Positions 31,456 to 40,175 of a stretch of 42,784 bases of DNA are shown here, piece by piece (the stretch's first letter is position 1; each line of letters opens with the position of its first letter). The notes below the pieces were generated by a model. It was not told where the DNA came from. It did not search any database and was given only the letters and a program-made list of their open reading frames with translations. The position numbers and the translations under genes are program-made. The stretch covers positions 1 through 42,784 of the forward strand of contig CAMLLA010000001.1 in the NCBI GenBank assembly GCA_946480525.1. The letters run 5' to 3'. Source of the stretch: an uncultured Asticcacaulis sp. (lineage in GTDB: Bacteria; Pseudomonadota; Alphaproteobacteria; Caulobacterales; Caulobacteraceae).

Positions 31456-32789
31456 CGGATGTGAGCGCATTTGTAACCCAGGATACGCTGCGCTGGCTGA
31501 TGGCTGGCGTGGTGGTGCTCGTCGTCCTGCTTGTCTGCTGGCTGTCGCTGCGCAGGAAGCCGCAGGCAGGCGTTGAGGCGGCGGCCGAGGCGATGCAGGA
31601 CGCCGCTGCCGTTCTGGTGCTGTATGCCTCGCAGACCGGACAGGCGGAAGCGTTGGCGCGGCGAACCGCCGCCGGTCTTGTCGCGGGTGGGAAGTCGGCT
31701 GTCGTCCTGTCGCTGAAGGCGGCCACCCCGGAACTGCTGCAACACACATCGCTGGCCCTGTGCGTCGTATCGACGGCCGGCGAAGGCGATGCGCCTGACG
31801 AGGCCATGCGCTTCGAGCACACCTGGATGAAAAAGCGTGTGGAGCTCGGCCAGCTCACCTTCGCCATCCTGGCTCTGGGGGACCGGACGCACGGCCATTT
31901 CTGCGCGTTCGGCCACCGGCTCGATGCCTGGCTGATGGAATGCGGCGCCCGCCAGATGCGCGGCTGCGTCGAGGTCGACGATCTTGATCCTAAGGCGCTG
32001 GCGAAATGGGACGCGTTCCTCGGCACGCTTGGCGCCGGTCATGCCGCTCAGGAAGAGACTGTCTTTGACGATTGGCGACTGGCCGCGCGCGAGGTGATGA
32101 ATCCGGACAGCAAGGCGCAGAAGCTGGTGCGCGTCGATCTGCAGCCGGTGGAAGGTCCTGCCGTCTGGCAGGCCGGCGATCTGGTCGAGATCGTTACGCC
32201 CAAGGGCCATCGCCGCGATTACTCGATCGCTTCCCTGCCCGACGAAGGTCACGTCCGTCTGCTGGTCCGGCAAAAGGTCGCTGGCGACGGTTCGCGTCTT
32301 TTGACCGAAACCCTCCAGCCGGGCGAGATGCTGAAGCTGCGCATCAAGACACATGAGAATTTTCATCTGCCCGAAGGGGGTGGGCCGGTGCTGCTCATCG
32401 GCGCCGGATCAGGTCTCGCAGGCCTTCGCGCGCACCTCGTGACGGCGATCGCGGCCGGGCGCCAGTGCTGGATGATCTATGGTGAGCGCAATCCGGTCAC
32501 CGACGGCGGCGCCTGCGATGAACTGATTTTGTGGCACGACAAGGGGCAATTGACGCGGCTCGACCTGGCGTTTTCGTCCGTCACCGACGGGCAGGGGCGT
32601 TATGTTCAGGATGCTCTGGTTGGCCGGACAAAAGAGCTCAGGGAGTGGCTGACCGCGGACGGCTCGGTTCTGGTCTGCGGCGGACTCGACATGGGCCGCG
32701 CGGTCGACTCCGCCCTGCGCAAGCACCTTGGCAACGACTGGGTCGAGGACGCTATAGCAAATGGCCGCTATCGTCGCGACCTGTATTAA
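31452..32789 (+). CDS. Membrane-anchored flavodoxin/ferredoxin reductase-like flavoprotein (sulfite reductase alpha-like)
   Basis: The 445-residue protein starts with a membrane helix (MAGVVVLVVLLVCWLSL, about 17-33). A flavodoxin domain follows (about 52-195) with the FMN loop LYASQTGQAE, STAGEGDAPDEA and LGDRTHGHFCAFG. Then comes an FAD-binding region with RRDYSIAS and a NADPH-binding region with LLIGAGSGLAGLR and YGERN, ending GRYRRDLY. It thus moves electrons from NADPH through FAD to FMN, as cytochrome P450 reductase and CysJ do, but at the membrane. It overlaps apbE by four bases (GTGA), using a GTG start. The electron acceptor is not known; ferric siderophores or a haem protein are possibilities. 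Confidence 0.85.
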   Translation: MTDVSAFVTQDTLRWLMAGVVVLVVLLVCWLSLRRKPQAGVEAAAEAMQDAAAVLVLYASQTGQAEALARRTAAGLVAGGKSAVVLSLKAATPELLQHTSLALCVVSTAGEGDAPDEAMRFEHTWMKKRVELGQLTFAILALGDRTHGHFCAFGHRLDAWLMECGARQMRGCVEVDDLDPKALAKWDAFLGTLGAGHAAQEETVFDDWRLAAREVMNPDSKAQKLVRVDLQPVEGPAVWQAGDLVEIVTPKGHRRDYSIASLPDEGHVRLLVRQKVAGDGSRLLTETLQPGEMLKLRIKTHENFHLPEGGGPVLLIGAGSGLAGLRAHLVTAIAAGRQCWMIYGERNPVTDGGACDELILWHDKGQLTRLDLAFSSVTDGQGRYVQDALVGRTKELREWLTADGSVLVCGGLDMGRAVDSALRKHLGNDWVEDAIANGRYRRDLY

Positions 32790-32888
32790 CTATACCAGAC
32801 GGGTGGGCGGGAAATCCACTTGTACGATTTTTCCCTTGGACAATCCGTCCAATATGCGACAGCTTGCATGCGATAGCTTCACAAGGCG

Positions 32889-32906
32889 GGTGTAATCGAT
32901 TACACC
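32889..32906. promoter_or_regulatory. LacI-type operator upstream of the MFS operon
   Basis: GGTGTAATCGATTACACC is a perfect 18-base palindrome 77 bases before the MFS start. A LacI regulator is encoded just beyond the operon, and a near copy of the core (TAATCGATT) lies at 42307-42322. A half-site CGATTACAA lies 32 bases further downstream at 32931-32939 and may add a second contact. The nearby inverted repeat TTGGAC/GTCCAA at 32836-32852 is separate. Confidence 0.75.
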
Positions 32907-32982
32907 TAGCCCACAGGCGCCCTCCGGACCCGATTACAAGAAGAGCCGGGGTACAAAAGATTGAAAACACAGGGGTACACAC

Positions 32983-34548
32983 ATGAGTAGCGCATCTGCC
33001 GCCGCATCGTCCCACGATACAGGCACCAAAGGAAATGGGCCCTTATTCGCCGCCTCCTTTGCCGCCATCGCCGCCACCTCCTTCTGCTTCATCCTGCGCG
33101 CGCTGGTCGTCGACACCTGGGGCGTCGCCTTCGCCCTGACCGAAACCCAAAAGGGCGAACTTCTGGGGGTCGGCCTGTGGCCGTTCGCCATCTCGATCGT
33201 CCTCATCTCGCTGTTTATCGACAAGATCGGTTTCAAGGCGACCTTCTGGTTCGCGGCCCTGTGTCACCTGGGCGGCCTGGGCCTGCTTTTGACAGCCAAC
33301 GGCTACTGGGCGCTCTATGCCGGCACCTTCGTCATGGCGCTGGGTAACGGCGCGGTCGAAGCCGCCGCTAACCCCTTGATCGCCACCATCTATAATCACG
33401 ACAAGCCGAAGTGGCTCAACCGCCTGCACGCCGCGTGGCCGGGCGGCATGATCCTGGGCGGTCTGCTGGCCATGGGTCTCGACCACTTCACCCCCGGCGT
33501 CGGCTGGCAGGTCAAGGTCGGCCTGATGATCGTGCCGGTCCTGACCTATACCTTCCTGCTGCTGGGTCGTAAGTTCCCGGTGTCGGAGCGCGTCGCTTCG
33601 GGTGTGTCCTACCGCACCATGCTGGGCGAAGCCGGCTTTATCAGCGCCTTCATCCTGGGTGCCCTGATCATGCTGGAAGTGGGCCGCGTCTTTGCGCTCG
33701 ATCCGATGGTCAGCTGGGGCGGTGCCGTCGCCTTGGCTGTGATCTATGCCATCTTCGCGCGCTCGCCGGGCCGCCCGCTCTATATCCTGCTGGTCCTGCT
33801 GATGATGCCGCTGGCCGTCACCGAGCTTGCGACCGACAGCTGGATCTCGTCGCTGATGGCCCCGGAAATGGAAAATATCGGCCTCGCCGGCGGCTGGGTG
33901 CTGATCTACACCTCGCTGCTGGTGTTCGTGATTCGCATCTTTGCGGGTTCACTGATCGAAAAGTTCAAGCCTCTGGGCGTTCTGGCCATGGCCTGCGCCC
34001 TGTCGGCCGGCGGCCTGTTCCTGATGTCGGACGCAACTGGCGGGGTCATTCTCGCCGCCGCGACACTGTATGGCATCGGCAAGAGCTTCTTCTGGGGTAC
34101 GACGCTTGCCGTCGCCTCGGAACAGTTCCCCAAGGGCGGCGCGGTTACCATCAACATGCTGGGCGGCGGCGGTATGCTGGCGGCCGGTATCCTCGGGTCG
34201 GTTCTGCTGGGCGCGGCCCAGGACCATTCGACCCGCGAAGGTCTGATGGCGCATGACACGGCCAACAAGACCAGCCTGACGCAGCAATATCTCAGCCAGC
34301 CCAAGGTCAGCATCTTCGGCACCTATCAGGCGCTGGACGAGGCCAAGGTCGCGGCGGCGCCCGAAGCCGACAAGGTCGTGCTCGACGGCCTGGCGGCCGG
34401 CGCCAAGAAGGACGCGCTCAAGGAAGTGTCGCTGATCCCGGTCGTGACCGGCATCGTCTTCCTGCTGCTCATCTTCTGGTTCCGCAGCCGCGGCGGCTAC
34501 AAACCGGTGATTCTAGGGCGTAGCGAAGGCGAACATATCGATGGCTAA
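32983..34548 (+). CDS. Major facilitator superfamily transporter, probable sugar importer
   Basis: The 521-residue protein has about twelve membrane helices with a long, partly polar stretch in the second half (from about 415, containing DHSTREGLMAHDTANKTS) before the last helix. N-terminal helices include FAASFAAIAATSFCFILRAL and a motif-like loop DKIGFKATFWF. The pattern with GNGAVEAAANPLIA and GKSFFWGTTLAVASEQFPKGG is that of MFS permeases near sugar catabolic genes in Caulobacterales. It is first in a five-gene operon under a LacI operator and probably takes up the sugar or its oxidised product. Its stop overlaps the next gene by eight bases. Confidence 0.85.
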   Translation: MSSASAAASSHDTGTKGNGPLFAASFAAIAATSFCFILRALVVDTWGVAFALTETQKGELLGVGLWPFAISIVLISLFIDKIGFKATFWFAALCHLGGLGLLLTANGYWALYAGTFVMALGNGAVEAAANPLIATIYNHDKPKWLNRLHAAWPGGMILGGLLAMGLDHFTPGVGWQVKVGLMIVPVLTYTFLLLGRKFPVSERVASGVSYRTMLGEAGFISAFILGALIMLEVGRVFALDPMVSWGGAVALAVIYAIFARSPGRPLYILLVLLMMPLAVTELATDSWISSLMAPEMENIGLAGGWVLIYTSLLVFVIRIFAGSLIEKFKPLGVLAMACALSAGGLFLMSDATGGVILAAATLYGIGKSFFWGTTLAVASEQFPKGGAVTINMLGGGGMLAAGILGSVLLGAAQDHSTREGLMAHDTANKTSLTQQYLSQPKVSIFGTYQALDEAKVAAAPEADKVVLDGLAAGAKKDALKEVSLIPVVTGIVFLLLIFWFRSRGGYKPVILGRSEGEHIDG

Positions 34549-35656
34549 GACTAACGGCCCTCTTCGTCTGGCAATGGTCGGCGGTGGACCGGGCGCCTTT
34601 ATCGGCCCGGTTCACCTCAAGGCCACCGGCATGGACCGGCGCTATGAACTGGTCGCCGGCGCCTTCAGCCGCGATCCGGCAAGGAATGCGGAGGCAGGCG
34701 CGGGTTATAACCTTCCAGCCGACCGCGTTCATGCTGACTGGCGCGACCTTCTGGTAAAGGAAAAAGGCAATGTCGATGTCGTTTGCGTCGTGACGCCGAA
34801 CGACACGCACTTCCCGATCAGCAAGGCGGCTCTGGAAGCGGGCTTTGCCGTCATGTGCGACAAGCCGGCGACGCTCAATCTCGACGAGGCCCTGGCTTTG
34901 CGCGACGTCATTCGCAAGACGGGCGGCAATTATGGCCTGACCTACACCTATAGCGGCTATCCGCTGGTGCGTGAGGCCAAGGCTCTGGTTGCCCAGGGCA
35001 AGCTTGGCAAGATTCGCAAGATCGTCGTGGAATATCCGCAGGGCTGGCTGTCGCAGGATGTCCATTCCAAGCAGGCCGACTGGCGCGTCGATCCGAAACA
35101 GGCCGGACTTGGCGGCTGTATCGGCGATATCGGTGTCCATGCCTTCCACCTGGCTGAATTCATTACGGGTCTGCGCGTCACCGAACTGTGCGCCGATCTC
35201 GGCAAGGTCGTGCCGGGCCGGGCTTTGGACGACGACTGCGACATCCTGTTGCGTTTCGATAACGAAGCCCGTGGCGCGCTGATTGCCTCACAGATTTCGG
35301 CCGGCGAACGCAACGCCCTGCGTATTCGGGTTTACGGCGAACTGGGCGGGCTCGACTGGAGCCAGGAAACGCCCAATACCGTGACGCTGAACTATGGTGA
35401 CAGGCCGACCGAGGTTCTGCACGCCGGCGGCGGCTACCTGTCGCCCGAGGTGCAGGCGATGATCCGTATTCCGGCGGGTCATCCCGAAGGCTATCTCGAA
35501 GCCTTCGCCAACATCTATCGCGACTTCGCCGACCAGATCAGCGGGGGCGGCAAGACCGTGCCCGGCATCGACGACGGCGTGCGCGGCATGCACTTTGTCG
35601 CGGTCGCGGTCGAGTCGAGCAATGCCCGCCAGTGGCGAATGCTGAAAGAGATTTAA
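34541..35656 (+). CDS. Gfo/Idh/MocA family oxidoreductase
   Basis: The 371-residue cytoplasmic enzyme has a nucleotide fold (LAMVGGGPGAFIGPVH), the catalytic-lysine motif CDKP (K108) and, in the C-terminal domain, GGCIGDIGVHAFHL, in which the Asp and His complete the active site of the family. It lacks a signal peptide, so it works on a substrate brought into the cell. It overlaps the transporter gene by eight bases and is followed by a TIM-barrel isomerase after 59 bases. In such operons the pair commonly oxidises or reduces a sugar carbon and then isomerises or cleaves it, and that is the likely role here. Confidence 0.88.
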   Translation: MAKTNGPLRLAMVGGGPGAFIGPVHLKATGMDRRYELVAGAFSRDPARNAEAGAGYNLPADRVHADWRDLLVKEKGNVDVVCVVTPNDTHFPISKAALEAGFAVMCDKPATLNLDEALALRDVIRKTGGNYGLTYTYSGYPLVREAKALVAQGKLGKIRKIVVEYPQGWLSQDVHSKQADWRVDPKQAGLGGCIGDIGVHAFHLAEFITGLRVTELCADLGKVVPGRALDDDCDILLRFDNEARGALIASQISAGERNALRIRVYGELGGLDWSQETPNTVTLNYGDRPTEVLHAGGGYLSPEVQAMIRIPAGHPEGYLEAFANIYRDFADQISGGGKTVPGIDDGVRGMHFVAVAVESSNARQWRMLKEI

Positions 35657-35715
35657 GCGTAGCTTTCCGCCGTGTCGCATAGCGATGACGGAGAGGCACC
35701 GGTAAGGATTGAATT

Positions 35716-36768
35716 ATGAAGACCATCAAAGGCCCAGCCATTTTCATCGCCCAGTTCCTGGGCGATAAGGCGCCGTTCAACCGGCTGGACACCATCGCCG
35801 AATGGGCTGCCAACCTGGGCTATAAGGGCATCCAGGTTCCGACCAGCGACCCGAAGATATTCGATCTCAAGCAGGCGGCCGAGAGCCAGGCCTATTGCGA
35901 CGAGATCAAGGGCGGACTGGCGGCTTACGGTCTCGAGATCACCGAGCTGTCGACCCACCTGCAGGGCCAGCTGGTCGCCGTTCACCCGGCCTACGACACC
36001 CTGTTCGACGGTTTTGCCGCACCTGAGGTGCGCAACAACCCGGCGGCGCGTCAGGCTTGGGCGGTCGATCAGGTCAAGCTGGCGGCCAAGGCCTCGCAAC
36101 GCCTGGGCCTCAAGGCCTCGGTGACCTTCTCCGGTGCGCTGGCCTGGCCGTACTTCTACGCCTGGCCGCAACGTCCGCACGGCCTGGTCGAAGAAGCGTT
36201 TGCCGAACTCGGCCGCCGCTGGAAGCCGATCCTCGACGTCTACGAGGACTGCGGCATCGACTGCTGCTACGAAATCCACCCCGGCGAAGACCTGCACGAT
36301 GGTGCTACGTTCGAGCGCTTCCTGGACGTCGTCGGTGGTCACGCCAGAGCCAACATCCTGTTCGACCCCAGCCACTTCGTTCTGCAGCAACTCGACTATC
36401 TCAGCTATATCGACATCTACCACGAGCGGATAAAGATGTTCCACGTCAAGGACGCGGAGTTCCATCCCAATGGCCGTTCGGGCGTCTATGGCGGTTATCA
36501 GGGCTGGCTGGAACGTCCCGGCCGCTTCCGCAGCCTGGGTGACGGCCAGGTCGATTTCAAGGGCATCTTCTCCAAGCTGGCCCAGTACAATTATGACGGT
36601 TGGGCGGTGCTGGAGTGGGAATGCGCGCTCAAGCATCCCGAAGACGGCGCGCGCGAAGGCGCGACTTTCATCCGCGACCACATTATTCGCGTGACCGAAA
36701 AAGCGTTCGACGATTTCGCCGGCTCCGGCGCGTCGAAGGAATCCTTACGCAAGCTGATGGGGTTCTGA
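35716..36768 (+). CDS. Sugar phosphate isomerase/epimerase-like TIM-barrel protein (cytoplasmic)
   Basis: The 350-residue protein belongs to the xylose-isomerase/AP-endonuclease-2 type TIM barrels. Metal-binding motifs are visible in order: ELSTHLQGQ, CYEIHPGEDLHDG (Glu and His), ILFDPSHFVLQ (Asp, His), MFHVKDAEF (His, Asp) and VLEWECAL (Glu). It has no signal peptide. Family members include sugar isomerases and epimerases, and also lyases acting on 3-keto sugars, so a name based on sugar phosphates should not be taken literally. It sits between the oxidoreductase and an exported hydrolase, and probably handles the intermediate made by the former. Confidence 0.85.
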   Translation: MKTIKGPAIFIAQFLGDKAPFNRLDTIAEWAANLGYKGIQVPTSDPKIFDLKQAAESQAYCDEIKGGLAAYGLEITELSTHLQGQLVAVHPAYDTLFDGFAAPEVRNNPAARQAWAVDQVKLAAKASQRLGLKASVTFSGALAWPYFYAWPQRPHGLVEEAFAELGRRWKPILDVYEDCGIDCCYEIHPGEDLHDGATFERFLDVVGGHARANILFDPSHFVLQQLDYLSYIDIYHERIKMFHVKDAEFHPNGRSGVYGGYQGWLERPGRFRSLGDGQVDFKGIFSKLAQYNYDGWAVLEWECALKHPEDGAREGATFIRDHIIRVTEKAFDDFAGSGASKESLRKLMGF

Positions 36769-36769
36769 G

Positions 36770-37777
36770 ATGGACGTTGCACGTCGCAGCCTCTTGATGA
36801 CCCCGCTTGCGCTGGCGGCGACAGGTGCTGCCGCCCAGACCGCGGCGCCTGTCGTCCCCAACGATACGCGCCAGCTGACCTGGCCGGAACCGGTCGGCAC
36901 GATCGACCTGTGGCCCAACGATCGCTTTCCAGGCGATATCAAAGCGCCTGCCAACCTGAAAGAGGTGGTCGAGGAGGTGTCGACCAATCCGGCCGACCAC
37001 CTGCGTCGCGTCCAGGGCATTTCCAGGCCGCGCCTGGCGGTCTTCCCGGCGGCCAAGCCCAATGGCGGCGCCATGCTGATCATCCCGGGCGGCGGCTTTT
37101 CGTGGAACTATTTCGACCACGAAGGCTACGAGCTGGCGGCAAAACTGAATGCCGAGGGCGTCACCTGCTTCGTACTCTTCTATCGCCTCTCGAATGACGG
37201 CTGGGCCGGCCGCGCCGATGTCGGCACGATCGACGCCCTGCGCGCCATGCGCGTCATCCGCGCCAATGCTGCGCGCTTCAAGCTGGATGCCGCGCGCGTC
37301 GGGGTCGCGGGTTTCAGCGCCGGCGGCTTCCTGACGGCGTCGGTCGCGACGCGGCATACATCGTTTACATACCCGAAGACCGATGCGACGGATTCCTTGA
37401 GCGCGCGTCCCTTCCTGGCCGCGCCCATCTATCCGGTCCAGTCGCTCGATCCCGCCATTGCCTATTCCGGCACCGCGCCGTCGCTTTTCGGTGGCCCGGC
37501 GACGCCTGAACAGATCGCGCGCTATACGCCTGATCGCAATGTCGACGGCGACACGCCGCCCGTCTTCCTGGTCCATGCCGAAGACGACAAGACGGTGCCG
37601 GTCGAAAATTCGACCGCTTTACGCGATGCCCTGAAGGCCAAGGGCCGTGTCGTTGAAACGCACCTGTTCGCCACCGGCGGCCATGGGTTCGGCATGAAGC
37701 CGGGCAATGGCGAGCCGTGGGGGCTGTGGTCCGACCTGCTGGTCGCCTTTATCCGCCGTCAGGGTTTGATGGGGTAG
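36770..37777 (+). CDS. Exported alpha/beta hydrolase (esterase/acetylxylan esterase-like)
   Basis: The 335-residue protein has a signal peptide with a twin arginine (MDVARRSLLMTPLALAATGA; Tat or Sec). Its alpha/beta-hydrolase domain has the oxyanion motif PGGGFSW (106-112), the nucleophile S183 in GFSAGG, the acid D273 in HAEDDKTVP and the histidine H305 in GGHGFG. Close relatives hydrolyse acyl groups from sugars. It starts one base after the upstream stop and is followed by the dehydrogenase after one base, so it is an integral part of the operon. A role in removing acyl groups from the incoming glycoside is likely but inferred. Confidence 0.88.
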   Translation: MDVARRSLLMTPLALAATGAAAQTAAPVVPNDTRQLTWPEPVGTIDLWPNDRFPGDIKAPANLKEVVEEVSTNPADHLRRVQGISRPRLAVFPAAKPNGGAMLIIPGGGFSWNYFDHEGYELAAKLNAEGVTCFVLFYRLSNDGWAGRADVGTIDALRAMRVIRANAARFKLDAARVGVAGFSAGGFLTASVATRHTSFTYPKTDATDSLSARPFLAAPIYPVQSLDPAIAYSGTAPSLFGGPATPEQIARYTPDRNVDGDTPPVFLVHAEDDKTVPVENSTALRDALKAKGRVVETHLFATGGHGFGMKPGNGEPWGLWSDLLVAFIRRQGLMG

Positions 37778-37778
37778 G

Positions 37779-39902
37779 ATGAAAAGGGTCGCGGCGCTGA
37801 CAGCGATAGTGTTGCTGGCCGCCTGCGGGCAAAAACCCATCGACGGCACATCCTCGACCTCGGGCGCCGACTGGCCGCACTATCACGGCAATCCCAACGG
37901 CACGCATTATTCGACGCTCGACCAGATCACGCCGCAGAACGTCAAGAACCTCAAGGTCGCCTGGGAATTCGACAGTGGCGATGCCTTTGGCGACGGCGCC
38001 AGCCAGTCCGAGATGGAGGGCAACCCCATGGTCATCCGCGGGCGGCTCTATTTCATCTCGCCCAAGGGCAAGTTGTTTTGCCTCGATGCCGCTACCGGCA
38101 AGCAGCAATGGGTGTTCGATCCATCGTTCGGCGATGAGATCGTCACGCGCCAGCGCCTGCGCGGTATCTCCTACTGGGAAGGTGATGCCAAAAATTCTAA
38201 AGATGCGCGCATTCTCTTCACCTTCCGCGGCAAGCTGATCGTGGTCGATGTCGCAACCGGCAGGCTGATCAACACTTTTGGCCACAATGGCGAGGTCGAT
38301 CTGCGTGAAGGTCTTGGCCGCGACTATGACAGCATCAGCGTCGGCAATGTCACGCCGGGCGTAGTCTACAAGGACCTGATCGTCATGGGCTCGACCGGCA
38401 ACACGCCCGGTCACATCCGCGCCTTCGATGTCCGCACCGGCAAGCTGCGCTGGATCTTCCACACCATCCCGCACCCCGGGGAATACGGATATGAGAGCTG
38501 GCCGAAGGATGCCTGGAAGACGGCCAAGGGCGCTAATGCCTGGTCGGGCCTGACGCTCGATCCCGAACGCGGCCTGGTCTTTGTGCCGCTGGCGTCGGCC
38601 GGCATGGGCAACAAGGATTTTTACGGCGGTGACCGTCCGGGCGACAACCTGTTCGGCACCTCGCTTGTGGCGCTTGACGCCAATACCGGCAAGCGCGTCT
38701 GGCACTTCCAGCTGGTGAAGCACGACCTGTGGGATCGCGATCCGCCGACCCCGCCGACGCTCATCACTGTCAAGGGCCGCCCGGCAGTGGCCCAAGTGAC
38801 CAAGGCGGGTCTCGTCTTCATCCTCGACCGCGAAACGGGTAAGCCGCTTTATCCTGTTCAGGAAATCGCGGTGCCGGCGACCGATGTGCCGGGGGAAACC
38901 TCTTCGCCGACGCAAGTTCTGCCGGTCAGCCCCGAACCGTTCGCGCGCCAGCACCTGACCGAAGACCTGCTGACCGATCGCACGCCAGAGGCCAACGCGG
39001 CGGTGAAGAAGGTGTTTGCCGGTTTGCGCTCGCGCGGGCCGTTTGATCCGCCGTCGGTCCAGGGCACGGTGCTCCTCCCCGGCATGGATGGCGGCGCCGA
39101 ATATGGCGGTGCCTCCTTCGATCCGGAGACGGGCCTGCTCTATATCAACGCCAACGAAATGGCGTGGATTTTGAAGGTGAAACCGCAGCCGCCGAAGATG
39201 GCCGGTGTAAGCGGTGAGGCGATTTACCAGAACACCTGCGCCGCCTGCCACCGTGTCGACCGCACCGGCAGTCCGCCGGAATTCCCATCGCTGATCGGTG
39301 TGCAGGATCGGCTGAACGATCAACAGCTGACGCGTCAGATCACCAATGGCGCTGGCCGAATGCCTGGCTTCGGCAAGCAACTAAGCGCGGCCGAAATCGC
39401 CAATGTCATCGCCTTCCTGAAGGGCGACCCAGCGCAGAAGGCCAAAAAGGCGGCGGGTGAATACCCGGAAACCGACGCGGACGCCTATGTCTTCGACGGC
39501 TATGTCCGCTTCCTCGATCCGGATGGCTATCCCGCCATCAAGCCGCCCTGGGGCACACTGAGCGCACTCGACGTCAATACCGGCAAATATGTCTGGAGGA
39601 AGCCACTGGGCGAATATCCGGAACTGGCCGACAAGACGACAGGCAGCGAGAACTATGGCGGCGCCGTGGTGACCAAAGGTGGGGTGCTGTTTATCGCCGC
39701 GACCATTCGCGATAATAAATTCCGTGCCTTCGACAAAAAGACCGGCGCGCTTCTGTGGCAGGCGCAACTGCCGGCGTCGAGCATCGCCACGCCCGCGACC
39801 TATGCGGTCAAGGGCAAACAGTACGTCGTGGTGCAAGCTGGCGGCGGCAAGAACCCCAAGGTCAAGCCGTCAGGCAAGGTGATTGCGTACGCACTGCCGT
39901 AA
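37779..39902 (+). CDS. PQQ-dependent dehydrogenase with inserted cytochrome c domain, predicted lipoprotein
   Basis: The 707-residue protein begins with a lipobox (MKRVAALTAIVLLAAC, modified C16), so it is anchored in the envelope and faces the periplasm. An eight-bladed propeller shows repeated tryptophan-docking motifs such as DAATGKQQWVF, DVRTGKLRWIF and DANTGKRVWHF. Near residue 487 a cytochrome c domain with C487-A-A-C490-H491 (GEAIYQNTCAACHR) and a later methionine (GRMPGFG) is inserted before the last blades (DVNTGKYVWRKPLG). PQQ enzymes of this type oxidise sugars or alcohols and pass electrons to the respiratory chain. Position and neighbours suggest that a sugar or glycoside is its substrate. 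Confidence 0.92.
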   Translation: MKRVAALTAIVLLAACGQKPIDGTSSTSGADWPHYHGNPNGTHYSTLDQITPQNVKNLKVAWEFDSGDAFGDGASQSEMEGNPMVIRGRLYFISPKGKLFCLDAATGKQQWVFDPSFGDEIVTRQRLRGISYWEGDAKNSKDARILFTFRGKLIVVDVATGRLINTFGHNGEVDLREGLGRDYDSISVGNVTPGVVYKDLIVMGSTGNTPGHIRAFDVRTGKLRWIFHTIPHPGEYGYESWPKDAWKTAKGANAWSGLTLDPERGLVFVPLASAGMGNKDFYGGDRPGDNLFGTSLVALDANTGKRVWHFQLVKHDLWDRDPPTPPTLITVKGRPAVAQVTKAGLVFILDRETGKPLYPVQEIAVPATDVPGETSSPTQVLPVSPEPFARQHLTEDLLTDRTPEANAAVKKVFAGLRSRGPFDPPSVQGTVLLPGMDGGAEYGGASFDPETGLLYINANEMAWILKVKPQPPKMAGVSGEAIYQNTCAACHRVDRTGSPPEFPSLIGVQDRLNDQQLTRQITNGAGRMPGFGKQLSAAEIANVIAFLKGDPAQKAKKAAGEYPETDADAYVFDGYVRFLDPDGYPAIKPPWGTLSALDVNTGKYVWRKPLGEYPELADKTTGSENYGGAVVTKGGVLFIAATIRDNKFRAFDKKTGALLWQAQLPASSIATPATYAVKGKQYVVVQAGGGKNPKVKPSGKVIAYALP

Positions 39903-39930
39903 TCGGCTGCTTGAAGAACTTTATCTGTCT

Positions 39931-40061
39931 TTTCCTTCCCCGTTCACGGGGAAGGTGTCATTGAGCCTTGGCGAAATGACGGAAGGGGGATGCGGTGGGT
40001 AGGGTTTCCCCCTTCCGTCGTCGCTTCGCGCCGCCACCTTCCCCGTGAACGGGGAAGGAAA
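39931..40061. repeat. Composite inverted repeat (two palindromic arms)
   Basis: Perfect 27-base outer arms (39931-39957 and 40035-40061) enclose inner 13-base arms (39978-39990 and 40007-40019). Each outer arm is itself a near palindrome around CCCCGTTCACGGGG. It fills most of the gap between the PQQ gene and the convergent LacI gene, and probably also acts as a terminator. The form is that of a repeated intergenic element or a small non-autonomous mobile element. Confidence 0.7.
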
Positions 40062-40175
40062 GGTCTGCTAGATCGGAATGATTTTAGTCGGAAGGATAAT
40101 TTCGATCTAAGCTTTTGTTTTATCGCGCTATTTAAGGCAAAAACCGCTTCACATTTTTTGCCATATCGCTCCAAT

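Noticed and set aside
35653..36681. Minus-strand frame of 342 residues opposite the TIM-barrel gene
   Set aside because: It is antisense to an operon member with all metal-binding motifs intact, and it lies within a tightly spaced plus-strand operon.
37749..39380. Long minus-strand frame (543 residues) opposite the PQQ dehydrogenase
   Set aside because: The plus strand encodes a complete PQQ-cytochrome enzyme with lipobox and haem site. The antisense frame is a shadow produced by the high-GC codon pattern and has no recognisable motif or ribosome site.
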